DNA of 64,000 nt from Pseudomonas sp. GD03919 (GCF_029814935.1 NZ_CP104582.1:62001-126000), one strand, 5' to 3'; shown: positions 27,026 to 37,498, numbered from the stretch's first letter. Made by a program: numbers and translations. The notes: generated from the letters alone by a model not told the origin.

Positions 27026-28032
27026 CAGCGCAGTACCTCCAGATGCACGTCGGCGGCTGCGAAGCGCGCCAGCGCAGCGTCGATGTCTCCGCCGGTCAGG
27101 GCCAGGGTCAGCTGGCCGTAGGGGGTGTCCTTGATGCGGTCGATGCGCCCGGCAAGGATGCTGTAGTCCACCCCGGTTTCGCGGGCCACGGTGCCCAGCA
27201 GCGGGGCGTAGGTGGCCTCGCCCTGGAAGGTCAGGCGCAGGATGCGGCCTTCAACATGAGCGAAGTCATCGCGTTGGTCATTCTCGTCGACGTGCTCGGA
27301 CTCCTGCACGAAACGCTTGGTGGTCGGGTGCTGCGGGTGCAGGAACACCTCGGCCACCGGGCCTTCCTCGACGATGACACCGGCATCCATCACCGCCACG
27401 CGGTCGCAGACGCGGCGGATCACGTCCATCTCGTGGGTGATCAGCACGATGGTCAGACCCAGCTCGCGGTTGATCTCGGCCAGCAGGTGCAGCACGGCGG
27501 TGGTGGTCTGCGGGTCGAGTGCGCTGGTGGCCTCGTCGCACAAGAGGATCTTTGGTCGCGTGCTCAGCGCACGGGCGATGCCGACACGCTGTTTCTGCCC
27601 GCCGGAGAGCTGCGCCGGGTATTTGTTGGCGTGATCCTGCAGGCCGACGCGGGCCAGCAGTTCGGCAACGCGGGTGTCGATCTCGCTACGGTTCAGCTCG
27701 CCGGCCAGGCGCAACGGCATGGCAATGTTGTCGGCGACGGTCTTCGACGACAGCAGGTTGAAGTGCTGGAAGATCATCCCGACCTGCTGGCGGAAGCGGC
27801 GCAGGCCGCCCGCATCGAGGGCGGTGACGTCGACGCCATCGATCTCGATGCGTCCGCCGGAGGGTTCCTCCAGGCGGTTGATCAGGCGTAGCAGGGTGCT
27901 CTTGCCGGCGCCGGAGTGGCCAATAATGCCGAACACCTGACCGCTGCCGATCTGCAGCGTGGTGGGCTGCAGCGCCGGAATCTCGCGGCCCGCGACGCGG
28001 TAGGCCTTGTGGACGGATTGAAACTGGATCAC
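27025..28032 (-). CDS. metN: Methionine ABC transporter ATPase MetN
   Basis: From a GTG at 28032 the protein is 335 residues, the usual length. It has Walker [10 protein letters not shown], signature LSGGQKQR, Walker [13 protein letters not shown] and the C-terminal ACT-like NIL domain that binds methionine and inhibits transport ([30 protein letters not shown]). The ORF extends further upstream but that part is not family-like. First gene of metNIQ. Confidence 0.95.
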   Translation of the reverse strand: MIQFQSVHKAYRVAGREIPALQPTTLQIGSGQVFGIIGHSGAGKSTLLRLINRLEEPSGGRIEIDGVDVTALDAGGLRRFRQQVGMIFQHFNLLSSKTVADNIAMPLRLAGELNRSEIDTRVAELLARVGLQDHANKYPAQLSGGQKQRVGIARALSTRPKILLCDEATSALDPQTTTAVLHLLAEINRELGLTIVLITHEMDVIRRVCDRVAVMDAGVIVEEGPVAEVFLHPQHPTTKRFVQESEHVDENDQRDDFAHVEGRILRLTFQGEATYAPLLGTVARETGVDYSILAGRIDRIKDTPYGQLTLALTGGDIDAALARFAAADVHLEVLR

Positions 28033-28196
28033 GCGAACGACCTTTTGGGTGTGTTCAAGGGCGAGCCCCAAGATGGATGGGCCGGCCATCGGGCGCCGGG
28101 TGGGCGCAAAGGGGCGCTAGTCTACCCGGCGTTGTTTAGGCCGAGAAAATCTTTGTTGGCCTATGGTTATTTCAAAATGGCATTAAAAGGCCAGGC

Positions 28197-28568
28197 TCAT
28201 TGCCGGGCCTGTTCCAGCGTCTGGCGTACATCGCTGCCCAGTGCGGGTGCGTCGGGCAGCAGGCTGCGCGCCTGGCTGAGGGCTTTGCCTGCGGCGTCGA
28301 GATCGCCACGCTGCAACGCTTCGCGCCCTTGCAGCATGTAGGCATCGGCCAGGCGTCGTTGATACTGCAGCAGGCGTTCGTCCTGGCCGGCGCGTGGCTC
28401 AAGAGCAACGAGCTGCTCACGGGCCCCGTCCAGGTCGGCTGCGTCGAGGCGTTGTTCGATCTGCTGGAAGGCTGGCGTCAGTGTGTCGATGCCGTGCGGC
28501 GCGCTTTGGCAGGCGGCCAGCAGCAGTGCCAGGCCGATCAGCAGGCCGTTAAAAACGAACGACTTCAT
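28197..28568 (-). CDS. Small TPR-like lipoprotein
   Basis: A 123-residue protein starting MKSFVFNGLLIGLALLLAAC, with a lipobox LAAC (Cys about 20) and a helical repeat region (YQRRLADAYMLQGREALQRG, DAAGKALSQARSLLP) like a tetratricopeptide pair. The function is unknown. It sits between znuB and metN, a position I remember as conserved in pseudomonads. Confidence 0.75.
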   Translation of the reverse strand: MKSFVFNGLLIGLALLLAACQSAPHGIDTLTPAFQQIEQRLDAADLDGAREQLVALEPRAGQDERLLQYQRRLADAYMLQGREALQRGDLDAAGKALSQARSLLPDAPALGSDVRQTLEQARQ

Positions 28569-28678
28569 GCGTCTACGTCTCGGTTTGTGCAAAAAATGCG
28601 CAATCATACAGCGTTGCCCCACTGATTTCACGCCGCCCTACGGGAGCGTTGTGAGTCCGGAACCCGTGCAATCAAGCA

Positions 28679-29467
28679 TCAGCCGTTGCGCTTGGGCAGG
28701 GCGAAGCTGGCGAGGAACAGCGCGGCAGCGCTGACCACGATGGATGGCCCGGCGGGCGTGTCCTGATACCAGGACAGCGCCAGGCCGCAGCACACTGCCA
28801 GCAGGCCGAGCAGGCTGGCGCCGACGGCCATCTGCTCCGGCGTGCGCGCGTGGCGCTGGGCGGCGGCGGCGGGGATGATCAGCAGCGAGGTGATCAGCAG
28901 CACGCCGACGATCTTCATCGCCACGGCGATCACCACGGCGATCAGCAGCATCAGCGCCAGGCGGATCGCTGCTACCGGCAGGCCTTCGACCCGCGCCAGT
29001 TCCTCGTGCACGGTGATCGCCAACAGCGGCCGCCACAGCCAGGCCAGCAGCGCCAGCACCAACGCGCTACCGCCGATGATCCAGGCCAGGTCGGTGGGGC
29101 TGACGGCGAGCAGGTCGCCGAACAGGTAGCTCATCAGGTCGATGCGCACGTCATGCATGAAGCTCAGCGCCACCAGGCCCAGCGACAGGGTGCTGTGGGC
29201 GAGAATGCCCAGCAGGGTGTCGGAAGCCAGCGGCTGGCGCTGCTGCAGCGTCACCAGCAGCACGGCGAGCAATATGCAGCCGACGGTTACCGTCAGGGTC
29301 GGGCTGACGTCGAGCATCAGCCCCAGTGCCACGCCGAGCAGGGCGGCATGGGACAGCGTGTCGCCGAAATAGGCCATGCGCCGCCAGACCACGAAGGAGC
29401 CGAGCGGGCCAGCCACCAGGGCCAGCGCCAGACCGGCGAGCAGGGCGTTGAGGAGAAAGTCAGGCAT
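28679..29467 (-). CDS. znuB: Zinc ABC transporter permease ZnuB
   Basis: The 262-residue integral membrane protein ([23 protein letters not shown]) has about eight membrane segments and family signatures GDTLSHAALLGVALG and MKIVGVLLITSLLIIPAA. It is the membrane channel for zinc import. Its start overlaps the znuC stop by one base. Confidence 0.95.
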   Translation of the reverse strand: MPDFLLNALLAGLALALVAGPLGSFVVWRRMAYFGDTLSHAALLGVALGLMLDVSPTLTVTVGCILLAVLLVTLQQRQPLASDTLLGILAHSTLSLGLVALSFMHDVRIDLMSYLFGDLLAVSPTDLAWIIGGSALVLALLAWLWRPLLAITVHEELARVEGLPVAAIRLALMLLIAVVIAVAMKIVGVLLITSLLIIPAAAAQRHARTPEQMAVGASLLGLLAVCCGLALSWYQDTPAGPSIVVSAAALFLASFALPKRNG

Positions 29468-30255
29468 CAATGTTTACAGTTCGGGCCGTGGACGTGAGCC
29501 GGGCCATGAATGGTCAGGCCGGGCTTGACCACGCCGCCATGCAGGTCGTGATCGTGGTCGTGATGATGGTGATAGACGGCCAGGCTCTTGGCGTCCTGGC
29601 CGAACAGTTCGATGAAGGCTGGATCACCGCTGACCTGCTCCGGGTGTCCGGAACAGCAGACATGACGGTTGAGGCAGACCACCTGATCGGTGGCGCTCAT
29701 CACCAGATGCAGGTCGTGCGAGACCATCAGCACGCCGCAGCCGTGGCGCTCGCGCAGCCGCGAGATCAGCCGGTACAGTTCGGCCTGGCCGGCGACGTCG
29801 ACGCCCTGCACCGGCTCGTCGAGTACCAGCAACTGCGGCTCGCGCAGCAGGGCACGGGCCAGCAGCACGCGCTGCATCTCGCCACCGGAAATGCTCTGTA
29901 GCGGGCTGTCGATCACCTGTTCGGCGCCGACTTCAGCCAGCGCTGCCAGCGCGCGCTGGCGATCCACTCCCGGCACCAGACGCAGAAAGCGCAGCACCGA
30001 CAGCGGCAGGGTGGCGTCGACATGCAGTTTTTGCGGCATGTAGCCAATGCGCAGGCGTGGCGCCCGGCGCACGTTACCGCTGTCGGGCTGGAGCAGGCCG
30101 AGCACCACGCGCACCAGAGTCGTCTTGCCGGCGCCGTTGGGGCCGATCAGGGTGACGATCTCACCGGGTTGTACGCTCAGCTGCACGTCGTCCAGTACCG
30201 GCTGGCCATTGAAGCTGACAGCGACGCCGTCGAGACGGATCAATGCTTCGCTCAT
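29467..30255 (-). CDS. znuC: Zinc ABC transporter ATPase ZnuC with His-rich tail
   Basis: From [10 protein letters not shown] the protein is 262 residues, with Walker [10 protein letters not shown], signature ISGGEMQR and Walker [13 protein letters not shown]. The C-terminus carries a histidine-rich tail ([14 protein letters not shown], then [13 protein letters not shown]) that could hold or sense zinc in the cytoplasm. Its start overlaps the zur stop by four bases (ATGA). Confidence 0.95.
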   Translation of the reverse strand: MSEALIRLDGVAVSFNGQPVLDDVQLSVQPGEIVTLIGPNGAGKTTLVRVVLGLLQPDSGNVRRAPRLRIGYMPQKLHVDATLPLSVLRFLRLVPGVDRQRALAALAEVGAEQVIDSPLQSISGGEMQRVLLARALLREPQLLVLDEPVQGVDVAGQAELYRLISRLRERHGCGVLMVSHDLHLVMSATDQVVCLNRHVCCSGHPEQVSGDPAFIELFGQDAKSLAVYHHHHDHDHDLHGGVVKPGLTIHGPAHVHGPNCKH

Positions 30256-30737
30256 GCCGCGCCCTTGCAGCCTGCGCAGAGGCCAACCACTTCCACGGTC
30301 TGGCTTTCCACGGCGAAACCGACACCGGCCGCGCCGTCGACAATGGCCTGGCTGATCGCCGGTTGCTCCAGTTCGGTCGCCGCATGGCACGCGCGGCAGA
30401 TCAGGAACTGGCCCTGGTGCGCGTGCTCCGGGTGGCTGCAACCGACGAAGGCGTTGAGCGAGGCGATGCGGTGCACCAGGCCGTTTTCCAGGAGGAAGTC
30501 CAGCGCGCGGTAAACGGTGGGCGGCGCGGCGCGGCGACCGTCTTCGTCGCTCAGCACGCCGAGGATGTCGTAGGCGCCGAGCGGCTTGTGGCTGGCCCAG
30601 ACCAGCTCCAGCACACGCTTGCGCAGGGCAGTCAGGCGCAGACCCTGGCGCGCACAGATGGCTTCGGCTTCGGCCAGCGCATGGCTGACGCAGCGGGAGT
30701 GATCGTGGGGGCGTGCAGCCAGGGGGGTATCGATCAT
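30252..30737 (-). CDS. zur: Zinc uptake regulator Zur (Fur family)
   Basis: A 161-residue Fur-type repressor: the DNA-binding winged helix ([45 protein letters not shown]), metal ligands in [11 protein letters not shown], and two CxxC structural zinc pairs (ICRACH, LCAGCK). Zinc-loaded Zur represses uptake and zinc-sparing genes. It heads the leftward zur-znuCB transcript, divergent from znuA with a Zur-type box between. The Zur box at 3472 is probably in the same regulon. Confidence 0.95.
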   Translation of the reverse strand: MIDTPLAARPHDHSRCVSHALAEAEAICARQGLRLTALRKRVLELVWASHKPLGAYDILGVLSDEDGRRAAPPTVYRALDFLLENGLVHRIASLNAFVGCSHPEHAHQGQFLICRACHAATELEQPAISQAIVDGAAGVGFAVESQTVEVVGLCAGCKGAA

Positions 30738-30763
30738 GGGCAAGGACGGAGCGAGTGAGAGAC

Positions 30764-30776
30764 GTTATTATATTAC
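30764..30776. promoter_or_regulatory. Zur-type operator between zur and znuA
   Basis: GTTATTATATTAC has half-sites GTTAT and ATTAC, close to the Zur box core with one substitution. It lies 27 bp upstream of the znuA start and 27 bp from the zur start, so it could regulate both directions. Confidence 0.8.
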
Positions 30777-30803
30777 CTGTTCAATTCCATTCGAGTATGC
30801 CCC

Positions 30804-31748
30804 GTGTTGCGTCTTTTCTGTCTCTTTACCCTGTTTTTCGTCGCCAGCGCCCAGGCCGAAGTGCGTGTGCTGACCAGTATCAAACCGCTGCAACTGATCG
30901 CCGCAGCGGTGCAGGACGGCGTTGGCGAACCCGACGTGTTGCTGCCGCCGGGCGCCTCACCGCATCACTACGCGCTGCGTCCGTCCGATGTACGGCGTGT
31001 GCGTGATGCCGACCTGCTGTACTGGATCGGCCCGGACATGGAAGGCTTCCTGCCGCGCGTGCTGGAAAGCCGCGACAAGCCACAGGTGGCTGTGCAGAGC
31101 CTGCCCGGCATGACCCTGCGCCACTTCGGCGATAGCCACGACGAACACGATCATGACCATGACGAGCATGATCATGGCCACGAACATGCCGGCGATGAGC
31201 TGGGGCATGATCACGATCATCGTCCGGGCAGTCTGGATGCCCACCTGTGGTTGGCCGCCGACAATGCCAAGGTGATCGCTGCGCGCATGGCGGCAGACCT
31301 GGCCAAGCTGGATACCGCTAACGCCGACCGCTACGCCGCCAATCTGCAAGCCTTCGAGGCACGCCTGGAGGCGCTCGATGGCCGCATTCGCCCGCAACTG
31401 GCCGCCTTGCAGGGCAAGCCCTATTTCGTCTTCCACGAAGCCTTCGATTATTTCGAGGCTGCTTACGGCCTCAAGCACGCCGGGGTGTTCAGCGTGCTGA
31501 CCGAAGTGCAGCCGGGTGCCCGGCATGTCGCGGCCATGCGCAAGACGCTGCAACAGGCAGGGCCGAGCTGCGTGTTCAGCGAGCCGCCGCTGCGCCCGCG
31601 CCTGGCGGAAACCTTGAGCGCCGGGTTGCCGGTAAGACTGGCCGAACTCGATGCGTTGGGCGGCACTTTGCCGGCCAATGCCAGTGGCTACGAGCAATTG
31701 CTGGAAAACCTGGCCGCCGGCTTTGCTCAGTGCCTGGGCAGCCTGTAA
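30804..31748 (+). CDS. znuA: Periplasmic zinc-binding protein ZnuA
   Basis: The 314-residue product (GTG start) has a signal peptide (LFCLFTLFFVASAQA) and cluster-9 binding-protein features: the first ligand in PPGASPHHYALRPSDV, then a His/Asp-rich loop at about 112-138 (HDEHDHDHDEHDHGHEH), then the ligand histidines DAHLWL and VFHEAFDYF. It captures zinc in the periplasm for ZnuBC. The His-rich loop is typical of ZnuA and may concentrate zinc. Confidence 0.95.
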   Translation: MLRLFCLFTLFFVASAQAEVRVLTSIKPLQLIAAAVQDGVGEPDVLLPPGASPHHYALRPSDVRRVRDADLLYWIGPDMEGFLPRVLESRDKPQVAVQSLPGMTLRHFGDSHDEHDHDHDEHDHGHEHAGDELGHDHDHRPGSLDAHLWLAADNAKVIAARMAADLAKLDTANADRYAANLQAFEARLEALDGRIRPQLAALQGKPYFVFHEAFDYFEAAYGLKHAGVFSVLTEVQPGARHVAAMRKTLQQAGPSCVFSEPPLRPRLAETLSAGLPVRLAELDALGGTLPANASGYEQLLENLAAGFAQCLGSL

Positions 31749-31855
31749 GGCCTTTGCGGGGCAGCTGCATACGTTTCGCGTGCACCTGGGTCAGGGCATG
31801 CAGCGTTTATCTGTGCGCGGTGCATGAGCGGCGGCTTGGCAGGTCGACCTCGCTG

Positions 31856-32806
31856 CTACAGGGCAAACGGCAGTGGCAGTTCGACCCGCTGGCGCTGCGC
31901 CAGGCGCCGCTGGAACTCAGCCGGATCATGAATCAGCACTTCCTGCCCGGCGAATGACTCGGCGGCGATCAGGCGTGACAGCCAGAAGCGCACGCAGGCC
32001 ACACGTAGCATGACCGGCCACAGCTCCGCTTCGGCAGCGCTGAACGGGCGTAGAGCCGCATAGGCGCCGAGCAGCGCACGGGCGCGAGCGCCGTCGAGGC
32101 TGCCGTCTTCGTGCGAGCACCAGTCGTTGAGGGTGATGGCCAGGTCGTAGAGCATCGGCCCCGAGCAGGCATTGTAGAAGTCGATCACCCCGGCCAGGTG
32201 GTTGCCGTCGAACAGGGCGTTGTCGCGGAACAGGTCGGCATGCAGATTGGCCCGGGGCAATGCGAGGATGCGCGGTTTCAACGCGGCGATCTCGGCCAGC
32301 GCATCACGCAGCAGCGGCAGGGCTTCGTCATCGAGCTTCAGCGCCTGGCTCGGGCCTTCGCTCAGCATCCAGTCCAGGCCACGGTCACTGCGCCGCTCGA
32401 TGCGCGCGTCGCGGGTGGCCAGGTGAATCCGTGCCAGCAGGCCACCCACCTCCTGACAGTGATGGGCGTTGGCCTCGCGCACATGCTTGCCGGACAGCCT
32501 TGGCTGCAGCAGCGCCGGTTTCTCCGCCAGGCTGCGCAGCGCCTCGCCGCCCTGCGTGCGCAGGGCGTAGGGCACCGGCAGGCCGGCATCGTGGAGTACG
32601 TCGAGCAGTTCGATGAAAAACGGCAGATCGGCCACCGGGCCGCGTTCGACCAGGGTCAGGACGTACTCGCCCTGTTCCAGACTGACGAAGAAGTTGCTGT
32701 TTTCGCTGCCCGCCGCAATGCCCTGGAAGTCACGCAAGCGGCCAAGCCCATAGGGCGCCAGGAAGACTTCGAGCTGATGACGCTCCAGGGGGGTGAATAC
32801 CGACAT
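31856..32806 (-). CDS. thrB: Homoserine kinase ThrB (choline-kinase-like type)
   Basis: The 316-residue protein belongs to the ThrB family with a protein-kinase-like (APH/ChoK) fold: GSENSNFFV, the catalytic segment [17 protein letters not shown] and [19 protein letters not shown]. It phosphorylates L-homoserine in threonine biosynthesis. It is followed upstream by the DUF2782 gene and then polA, an order I remember from other pseudomonads. Confidence 0.92.
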   Translation of the reverse strand: MSVFTPLERHQLEVFLAPYGLGRLRDFQGIAAGSENSNFFVSLEQGEYVLTLVERGPVADLPFFIELLDVLHDAGLPVPYALRTQGGEALRSLAEKPALLQPRLSGKHVREANAHHCQEVGGLLARIHLATRDARIERRSDRGLDWMLSEGPSQALKLDDEALPLLRDALAEIAALKPRILALPRANLHADLFRDNALFDGNHLAGVIDFYNACSGPMLYDLAITLNDWCSHEDGSLDGARARALLGAYAALRPFSAAEAELWPVMLRVACVRFWLSRLIAAESFAGQEVLIHDPAEFQRRLAQRQRVELPLPFAL

Positions 32807-32822
32807 ATCAGACCTTAATGAC

Positions 32823-33107
32823 TTACCAGCTAAAGATTTCCCACGAGGGGATCAGCATGTCCGGATCGTCCGAACGTACGAAGTTGCCGTCGCTGCCATC
32901 GGCGCGCACGAGAAAATAGGGTTTACCGTTCTTCGGGATCACCTTGATGGCGTAGAGGAAGCCATTGACCCGGTATTCCTGAATGGTGCGGTCGCCGTCT
33001 TGGCGGATGGTCACATCGGGATCGGCAGACACCGGATCTTCGGCGTGAGCGGCAAGTGGAACACAGGCCAACAGGCCGACCAGCAACAAGCGATTGACTG
33101 TACCCAT
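32823..33107 (-). CDS. DUF2782 family periplasmic protein
   Basis: A 94-residue protein with a signal peptide ([22 protein letters not shown]) and the DUF2782 core, [20 protein letters not shown] followed by [16 protein letters not shown]. The function is unknown. It starts only about 75 bp from divergent polA and is 16 bp upstream of thrB on the same strand. Confidence 0.85.
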   Translation of the reverse strand: MGTVNRLLLVGLLACVPLAAHAEDPVSADPDVTIRQDGDRTIQEYRVNGFLYAIKVIPKNGKPYFLVRADGSDGNFVRSDDPDMLIPSWEIFSW

Positions 33108-33182
33108 GGTAACCTTGCTCCTTTGTTTTTTACCGATGCAGCTATTCTACCGCTGCACCCGCCGAAAAGGTTGATCCCGCGC

Positions 33183-35978
33183 ATGAGCCAAGCCCCTCTC
33201 GTTCTGGTCGACGGTTCCTCGTATCTATACCGCGCCTTCCACGCCCTGCCGCCATTGACCACTTCCAGGGGCATGCCCACCGGAGCGGTGAAGGGTGTGT
33301 TGAACATGCTCAAGAGCCTGCGCAAGCAGTATCCGAACAGCCCCTTTGCCGTGGTCTTCGACGCCAAGGGCGGTACCTTCCGCGATGAGCTGTTCGCCGA
33401 GTACAAGGCCAATCGTCCGTCCATGCCGGACGAGTTGCGCGTCCAGGTCGAGCCGCTGCATGCCAGCGTGCGTGCCCTCGGCCTGCCGCTGCTGTGCGTC
33501 GAAGGCGTCGAGGCCGATGACGTGATCGGTACTCTGGCCCGTCGGGCGGCCGGGGAAAAGCGCGACGTGGTCATCTCCACCGGTGACAAGGACATGGCGC
33601 AGCTGGTCTGCCCGCACGTTACGCTGGTCAACACCATGACCGGAAGCGTCTACGACGCCGATGGCGTGAAAGAGAAATTCGGTGTCGGGCCTGAGCTGAT
33701 CATCGATTACCTGGCGCTGATGGGCGACAAGGTCGACAACATTCCCGGCGTGCCCGGTGTGGGTGAAAAAACCGCGCTCGGCCTGCTGGTTGGTGTCGGC
33801 GGTGGCCTCGACGTGATCTATGCCAACCTCGACAAGGTGCCCGAGCTGCCGATTCGCGGCGCCAAGAGCTTGCCGGCCAAGCTCGAAGAGCATCGCGAGA
33901 TGGCTTACCTGTCCTATCAGCTGGCGACCATCAAGACCGACGTACCGCTGAATATCGAGATCGACTCGCTGCATCCGGGCGAGCCGGATCAGGCTGCGCT
34001 GGTCGAGCTGTACGGCGAGCTGGAGTTCAAGAACTGGCTGGACGATCTGCTGCGGCAGAACAAGGCGCTGGCGGCCAAGGCTGCAGCGCCGGCTGGCGAT
34101 CTGTTTGCCGAGCCGACAGGGGAAACCGTTGAGGAAACCGCCGAGCCAGCGCCAGCCAGCAGCGGTGATTACCAGCTGGTATTGGAGCAGGCGCAGTTCG
34201 ATGCCTGGCTGCAGAAGCTGGAGCAGGCCGAGCTGATCGCCTTCGACAGCGAGACCACCAGCGTCGATGCGCAACAGGCGCAACTGGTCGGCCTGTCCTT
34301 CGCGGTCAAGGCCGGCGAAGCGGCCTATATCCCGCTGGCGCACTCCTACATGGGCGTGCCGCAGCAGCTCGACCGCGACGCGGTGCTCAAGGCGCTCAAG
34401 CCGATCCTCGAAGACCCGGCCAAGGCCAAGGTTGGCCAGCATGCCAAGTACGACATCAACGTCCTGGCCAACGCCAGCACACCGATCACGGTGCAGGGCG
34501 TGGCCTTCGACACCATGCTCGAATCCTACGTACTGGATTCGACGGCGACGCGCCACGACATGGACAGCCTGGCGCTGAAGTACCTGAACCACAGCACCAT
34601 CCGCTTCGAGGACATCGCCGGCAAGGGGGCCAAGCAACTGACCTTCGACCAGATCGCCCTGGAGCAGGCCGGCCCCTACGCTGCCGAGGACGCCGACGTG
34701 ACCCTGCGCCTGCATCAGGAACTGTGGGGGCGCCTGGAAGCGCTGCCGTCGCTGGCCAAGGTGCTGCGCGACATCGAGATTCCGCTGGTACCGGTGCTGG
34801 CGCGCATCGAGCGCAACGGCGCGCTGGTCGATGCCAAACTGCTCGGCGAGCAGAGCGTCGAGCTGGGCGAGAAACTGGTGGAGCTGGAGCGCAAGGCGTT
34901 CGAGATCGCCGGCGAGGAATTCAACCTGGCCTCGCCCAAGCAGCTCGGCGTGATCCTCTATGAAAAGCTCGGCTACCCGGTGATCAGCAAGACCGCCAAG
35001 GGGCAGCCCTCCACCGCCGAGGCGGTGCTCGCCGAACTGGCCGAGCAGGACTTTGAGCTGCCCAAGGTGCTCATGCAGTACCGCAGCCTGAGCAAGCTCA
35101 AGAGCACCTACACCGATAAGCTGCCGGAGCAGATCAACCCGCGCACTGGGCGCATCCACACCAGCTATCACCAGGCGGTGGCCGCCACTGGGCGCCTGTC
35201 CTCCAGCGACCCTAACCTGCAGAACATCCCGATCCGCACTGCCGAAGGCCGGCGTATCCGCCAGGCCTTCGTCGCGCCCAAGGGCTACAAGCTGATGGCG
35301 GCGGACTACTCGCAGATCGAGCTGCGCATCATGGCCCACCTGGCAAAGGACAAAGGCCTGCTCGATGCCTTCCACCATGACCTGGATGTGCACAAGGCCA
35401 CAGCCGCCGAGGTGTTTGGTGTGGCGCTGGAGGAGGTGACCAGCGATCAGCGGCGCAAGGCCAAGGCCATCAACTTCGGCCTGATCTACGGCATGAGCGC
35501 CTTCGGTCTGGCCAAACAGATCGACGTCGAACGCAAGGAGGCGCAGGCCTACATCGACCGCTACTTCGCCCGCTATCCCGGCGTGCTGGCCTATATGGAA
35601 AGCACCCGCGCCCAGGCCGCCGAGCAGGGCTATGTGGAAACCGTCTATGGCCGCCGCCTGTACCTGCCGGAAATCCACGCGCAGAACCAGGCCATGCGCA
35701 AGGGCGCCGAACGCGCGGCGATCAACGCACCGATGCAGGGCACGGCGGCGGACATCATCAAGCGCGCCATGATCAAAGTGGACGGCTGGCTGCAGGACAG
35801 TGGCATCGACGCGCGCATCATCCTGCAGGTGCACGACGAACTGGTGCTGGAGGTGCGCGAAGACCTGATCGACGAAGTCAGCGCCCAACTCAAGCGCCTG
35901 ATGAGTGGCGCAGCGGAACTGGATGTGCCGCTGCTGGTGGAAGTCGGCGTTGGCGCCAACTGGGATGAAGCCCACTGA
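33183..35978 (+). CDS. polA: DNA polymerase I
   Basis: From [19 protein letters not shown] the protein is 931 residues, near the usual length. Order: 5'-3' exonuclease (about 1-290; [21 protein letters not shown], [14 protein letters not shown]), 3'-5' proofreading domain ([13 protein letters not shown] and E retained) and the polymerase domain with motif [15 protein letters not shown], motif [16 protein letters not shown] and motif [10 protein letters not shown]. It functions in repair and Okazaki-fragment maturation. The much longer open frame to 32793 is not used. Confidence 0.97.
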   Translation: MSQAPLVLVDGSSYLYRAFHALPPLTTSRGMPTGAVKGVLNMLKSLRKQYPNSPFAVVFDAKGGTFRDELFAEYKANRPSMPDELRVQVEPLHASVRALGLPLLCVEGVEADDVIGTLARRAAGEKRDVVISTGDKDMAQLVCPHVTLVNTMTGSVYDADGVKEKFGVGPELIIDYLALMGDKVDNIPGVPGVGEKTALGLLVGVGGGLDVIYANLDKVPELPIRGAKSLPAKLEEHREMAYLSYQLATIKTDVPLNIEIDSLHPGEPDQAALVELYGELEFKNWLDDLLRQNKALAAKAAAPAGDLFAEPTGETVEETAEPAPASSGDYQLVLEQAQFDAWLQKLEQAELIAFDSETTSVDAQQAQLVGLSFAVKAGEAAYIPLAHSYMGVPQQLDRDAVLKALKPILEDPAKAKVGQHAKYDINVLANASTPITVQGVAFDTMLESYVLDSTATRHDMDSLALKYLNHSTIRFEDIAGKGAKQLTFDQIALEQAGPYAAEDADVTLRLHQELWGRLEALPSLAKVLRDIEIPLVPVLARIERNGALVDAKLLGEQSVELGEKLVELERKAFEIAGEEFNLASPKQLGVILYEKLGYPVISKTAKGQPSTAEAVLAELAEQDFELPKVLMQYRSLSKLKSTYTDKLPEQINPRTGRIHTSYHQAVAATGRLSSSDPNLQNIPIRTAEGRRIRQAFVAPKGYKLMAADYSQIELRIMAHLAKDKGLLDAFHHDLDVHKATAAEVFGVALEEVTSDQRRKAKAINFGLIYGMSAFGLAKQIDVERKEAQAYIDRYFARYPGVLAYMESTRAQAAEQGYVETVYGRRLYLPEIHAQNQAMRKGAERAAINAPMQGTAADIIKRAMIKVDGWLQDSGIDARIILQVHDELVLEVREDLIDEVSAQLKRLMSGAAELDVPLLVEVGVGANWDEAH

Positions 35979-35987
35979 TGCCCCGAT

Positions 35988-36010
35988 TGCCGCAGCGCAA
36001 CGCTGCGGCA
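35988..36010. terminator. Hairpin after polA
   Basis: TGCCGCAGCG-CAA-CGCTGCGGCA is a perfect 10-bp stem 10 bp after the polA stop. It lacks a T-tract, so termination may be partial. Confidence 0.55.
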
Positions 36011-36013
36011 GCT

Positions 36014-36191
36014 CTAACAGGCTGTTGAAAAACTATCTGCGTTGCCACTGCTGCGTTAAAAACAGGCTCGTGCGCGAGTCCGATCAAAATGCTCATTTAC
36101 AGCTCGTAAAGTCGAGCGCGACTCCGACCGTTTTTCGCCTATTTTTGCCTTGCATTGGCTGCCTCGCCTACGTTTTTCAACGGCCTGCTAA
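36014..36191. mobile_element. MITE-like element 1 beside ersA
   Basis: Terminal inverted repeats CAGGCTGTTGAAAAAC (36018-36033) and GTTTTTCAACGGCCTG (36172-36187) differ at one of 16 positions and are flanked by direct repeats CTAA (36014-36017 and 36188-36191). The CTAA duplication fits the YTAR target of IS5-type elements. The 178-bp unit has no open frame of note. Its core at 36088-36110 is identical to that of the element at 37353-37498. Confidence 0.78.
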
Positions 36192-36253
36192 GGCTGGGCT
36201 TTCGGGTAATCAACTGGCGTTTTCTTATTGCAAATAGTTTTTAAAAAAATCCT

Positions 36254-36281
36254 GAACTTTCCGCGAAGCCACCCGGTCAGA
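36254..36281 (+). promoter_or_regulatory. AlgU (sigma-22)-type promoter of ersA
   Basis: -35 GAACTT (36254-36259), a 17-bp spacer, then TCAGA (36277-36281) resembles the GAACTT-N16/17-TCTGA extracytoplasmic-stress sigma consensus. It lies just upstream of the ErsA sRNA start, matching the known AlgU control of ersA in P. aeruginosa. Confidence 0.75.
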
Positions 36282-36287
36282 GTTCAT

Positions 36288-36417
36288 GAATGGCCGTTAA
36301 GCCCTTCAATGCTCCTTTGTTGTGTTAAGTGTTGGCAGACATCTGAACCCCGCCCTAGCGGTTCAGACCTTGAGCCCCGAACTTCCCCCTCCCCATACGA
36401 AGCTCGGGGTTTTTTTT
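36288..36417 (+). ncRNA. ersA: Small RNA ErsA
   Basis: Between polA and engB lies a 130-nt transcript candidate with an AlgU-like promoter and a strong terminator: CCCCGAACTTC pairs with GAAGCTCGGGG (one mismatch) and is followed by eight T residues ending at 36417. ErsA is known in P. aeruginosa at this exact polA-engB locus, about 132 nt long, envelope-stress induced and acting on algC and other mRNAs. The unpaired CCCCCTCCCC-type stretch may be a pairing site. The 5' end is estimated from promoter spacing. Confidence 0.85.
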
Positions 36418-36464
36418 GCCTGTAGAAAAGTGCCGCTAGCGGCATTCTGATGCCCCCTCCCTCC

Positions 36465-36542
36465 GGGAGACGACTGCATGGATGCATGAGGTAGGGTGAC
36501 GCAGGACGCCAAAGCCGAGGGTGCCCGAAGGGCGGAAGAGGG
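36465..36542. repeat. Dispersed intergenic repeat, copy 1
   Basis: A 78-bp stretch beginning GGGAGACGACTGCATGGATG with the later block AAGCCGAGGGTGCCCG and AGGGCGG. It is strongly similar to 48651-48725 in the pstC-pstA gap. No open frame. Origin and function unknown. Confidence 0.7.
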
Positions 36543-36587
36543 CTTCTTTGATGCGCTTTCGAGTCTAAACGGGCGGCGGTCGCTCCG

Positions 36588-36648
36588 TAGCGGTGCTCTG
36601 CGCGCACCGAATACTCCCTGCGATCTCGGTGCGCACAGCGCACCCTAC
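36588..36648. repeat. GTAGGGTGCGC-class hairpin repeat
   Basis: The left arm GGTGCTCTGCGCGCACCGA and the right arm TCGGTGCGCACAGCGCACC (then CTAC) form an imperfect hairpin just after the engB stop. A related, better-preserved hairpin is at 51402-51460. Confidence 0.6.
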
Positions 36649-36649
36649 T

Positions 36650-37300
36650 TCAGGCCTCTTCAGCGTTTTCTTCATTCTCTTCCGGCAACAGATCCAGCCA
36701 GCCGGCCAGGACCATCTGCGCCTCTTCCACGCCCATGCGCTTGGGTGCCGAGAACAGCTGGATGCTGATGCCTTCGCCCCATTGCTTGCGAATGTCCTGG
36801 CGTACCTTGAGCAGCGCATTCTTCGCTGCGCCGAAGGCCAGCTTGTCGGCCTTGGTCAGCAGGATGTGCAGTGGCATGCCGCTGGCCACCGACCAGTCGA
36901 GCATCATGCAGTCGAACTCGGTCAGTGGGTGGCGGATGTCCATCATCAGCACCAGGCCGCAGAGGCTCTCGCGGCTGCCCAAATACGCTTCCAGATGTTT
37001 CTGCCAGTGCTGCTTGAGCGGGATCGGTACCTTGGCATAGCCATAACCCGGCAGGTCGACCAGGCGACGTTCGTCATCCAGGCGGAAGAAGTTGAGTAAC
37101 TGCGTGCGCCCCGGCGTCTTCGAGGTGCGCGCCAGGCTGGCGTGGGTCAGAGTATTGAGCGCGCTGGACTTGCCGGCGTTTGAGCGGCCGGCGAAGGCTA
37201 CCTCAAGGCCGCTGTCCTCGGGGCATTGATCGACCTTGGCAGCGCTGATGAGAAAGCTGGCCTGCTGGCACAGGCCGATGATGGGGTTCTTCGGGAGCAT
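36650..37300 (-). CDS. engB: Ribosome biogenesis GTPase EngB (YihA/YsxC)
   Basis: The 216-residue GTPase starts [10 protein letters not shown] and has G1 GRSNAGKSS (K44), G3 [11 protein letters not shown] and G4 TKADK. EngB assists assembly of the 50S subunit and is often essential. The C-terminus is acidic ([13 protein letters not shown]). Its upstream region contains the MITE-like element 2, whose open frame extends artificially to 37447. The ribosome-binding site is weak. Confidence 0.93.
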   Translation of the reverse strand: MLPKNPIIGLCQQASFLISAAKVDQCPEDSGLEVAFAGRSNAGKSSALNTLTHASLARTSKTPGRTQLLNFFRLDDERRLVDLPGYGYAKVPIPLKQHWQKHLEAYLGSRESLCGLVLMMDIRHPLTEFDCMMLDWSVASGMPLHILLTKADKLAFGAAKNALLKVRQDIRKQWGEGISIQLFSAPKRMGVEEAQMVLAGWLDLLPEENEENAEEA

Positions 37301-37352
37301 GGGGGTATCCGGTGATGTGTCAGGGGCTTTGCCAAACCAGCCAGGGGCGGTG

Positions 37353-37498
37353 CTAGGTTCTGTACGAAAAGTGCCTGCGCTCGGTGATGCTTCGTTAAAA
37401 ATAGGTTCGGAATGCTCATTTACAGCTCGTAAACTCCGCTTCCTCACCCATTTTTGCCTCGCCTGACCTTCGCTCGACGACTTTCGTACAGAACCTAG
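37353..37498. mobile_element. MITE-like element 2 upstream of engB
   Basis: Terminal inverted repeats GTTCTGTACGAAAAGT (37357-37372) and ACTTTCGTACAGAAC (37480-37494) are flanked by direct repeats CTAG (37353-37356 and 37495-37498), again a YTAR target. The 146-bp unit lies 53 bp upstream of the engB start and has no coding capacity. It shares the 23-bp core at 37411-37433 with element 1, although the termini differ. Confidence 0.78.

Noticed and set aside
33225..35975. 916-codon minus-strand frame opposite polA
   Set aside because: polA is a full-length, motif-complete gene here; the antisense translation is His/Gln-rich and without a known domain.
36420..36650. Small protein genes between ersA and engB
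   Set aside because: The frames run through the 78-bp repeat and the GTAGGGTGCGC hairpin; none has a good start signal.
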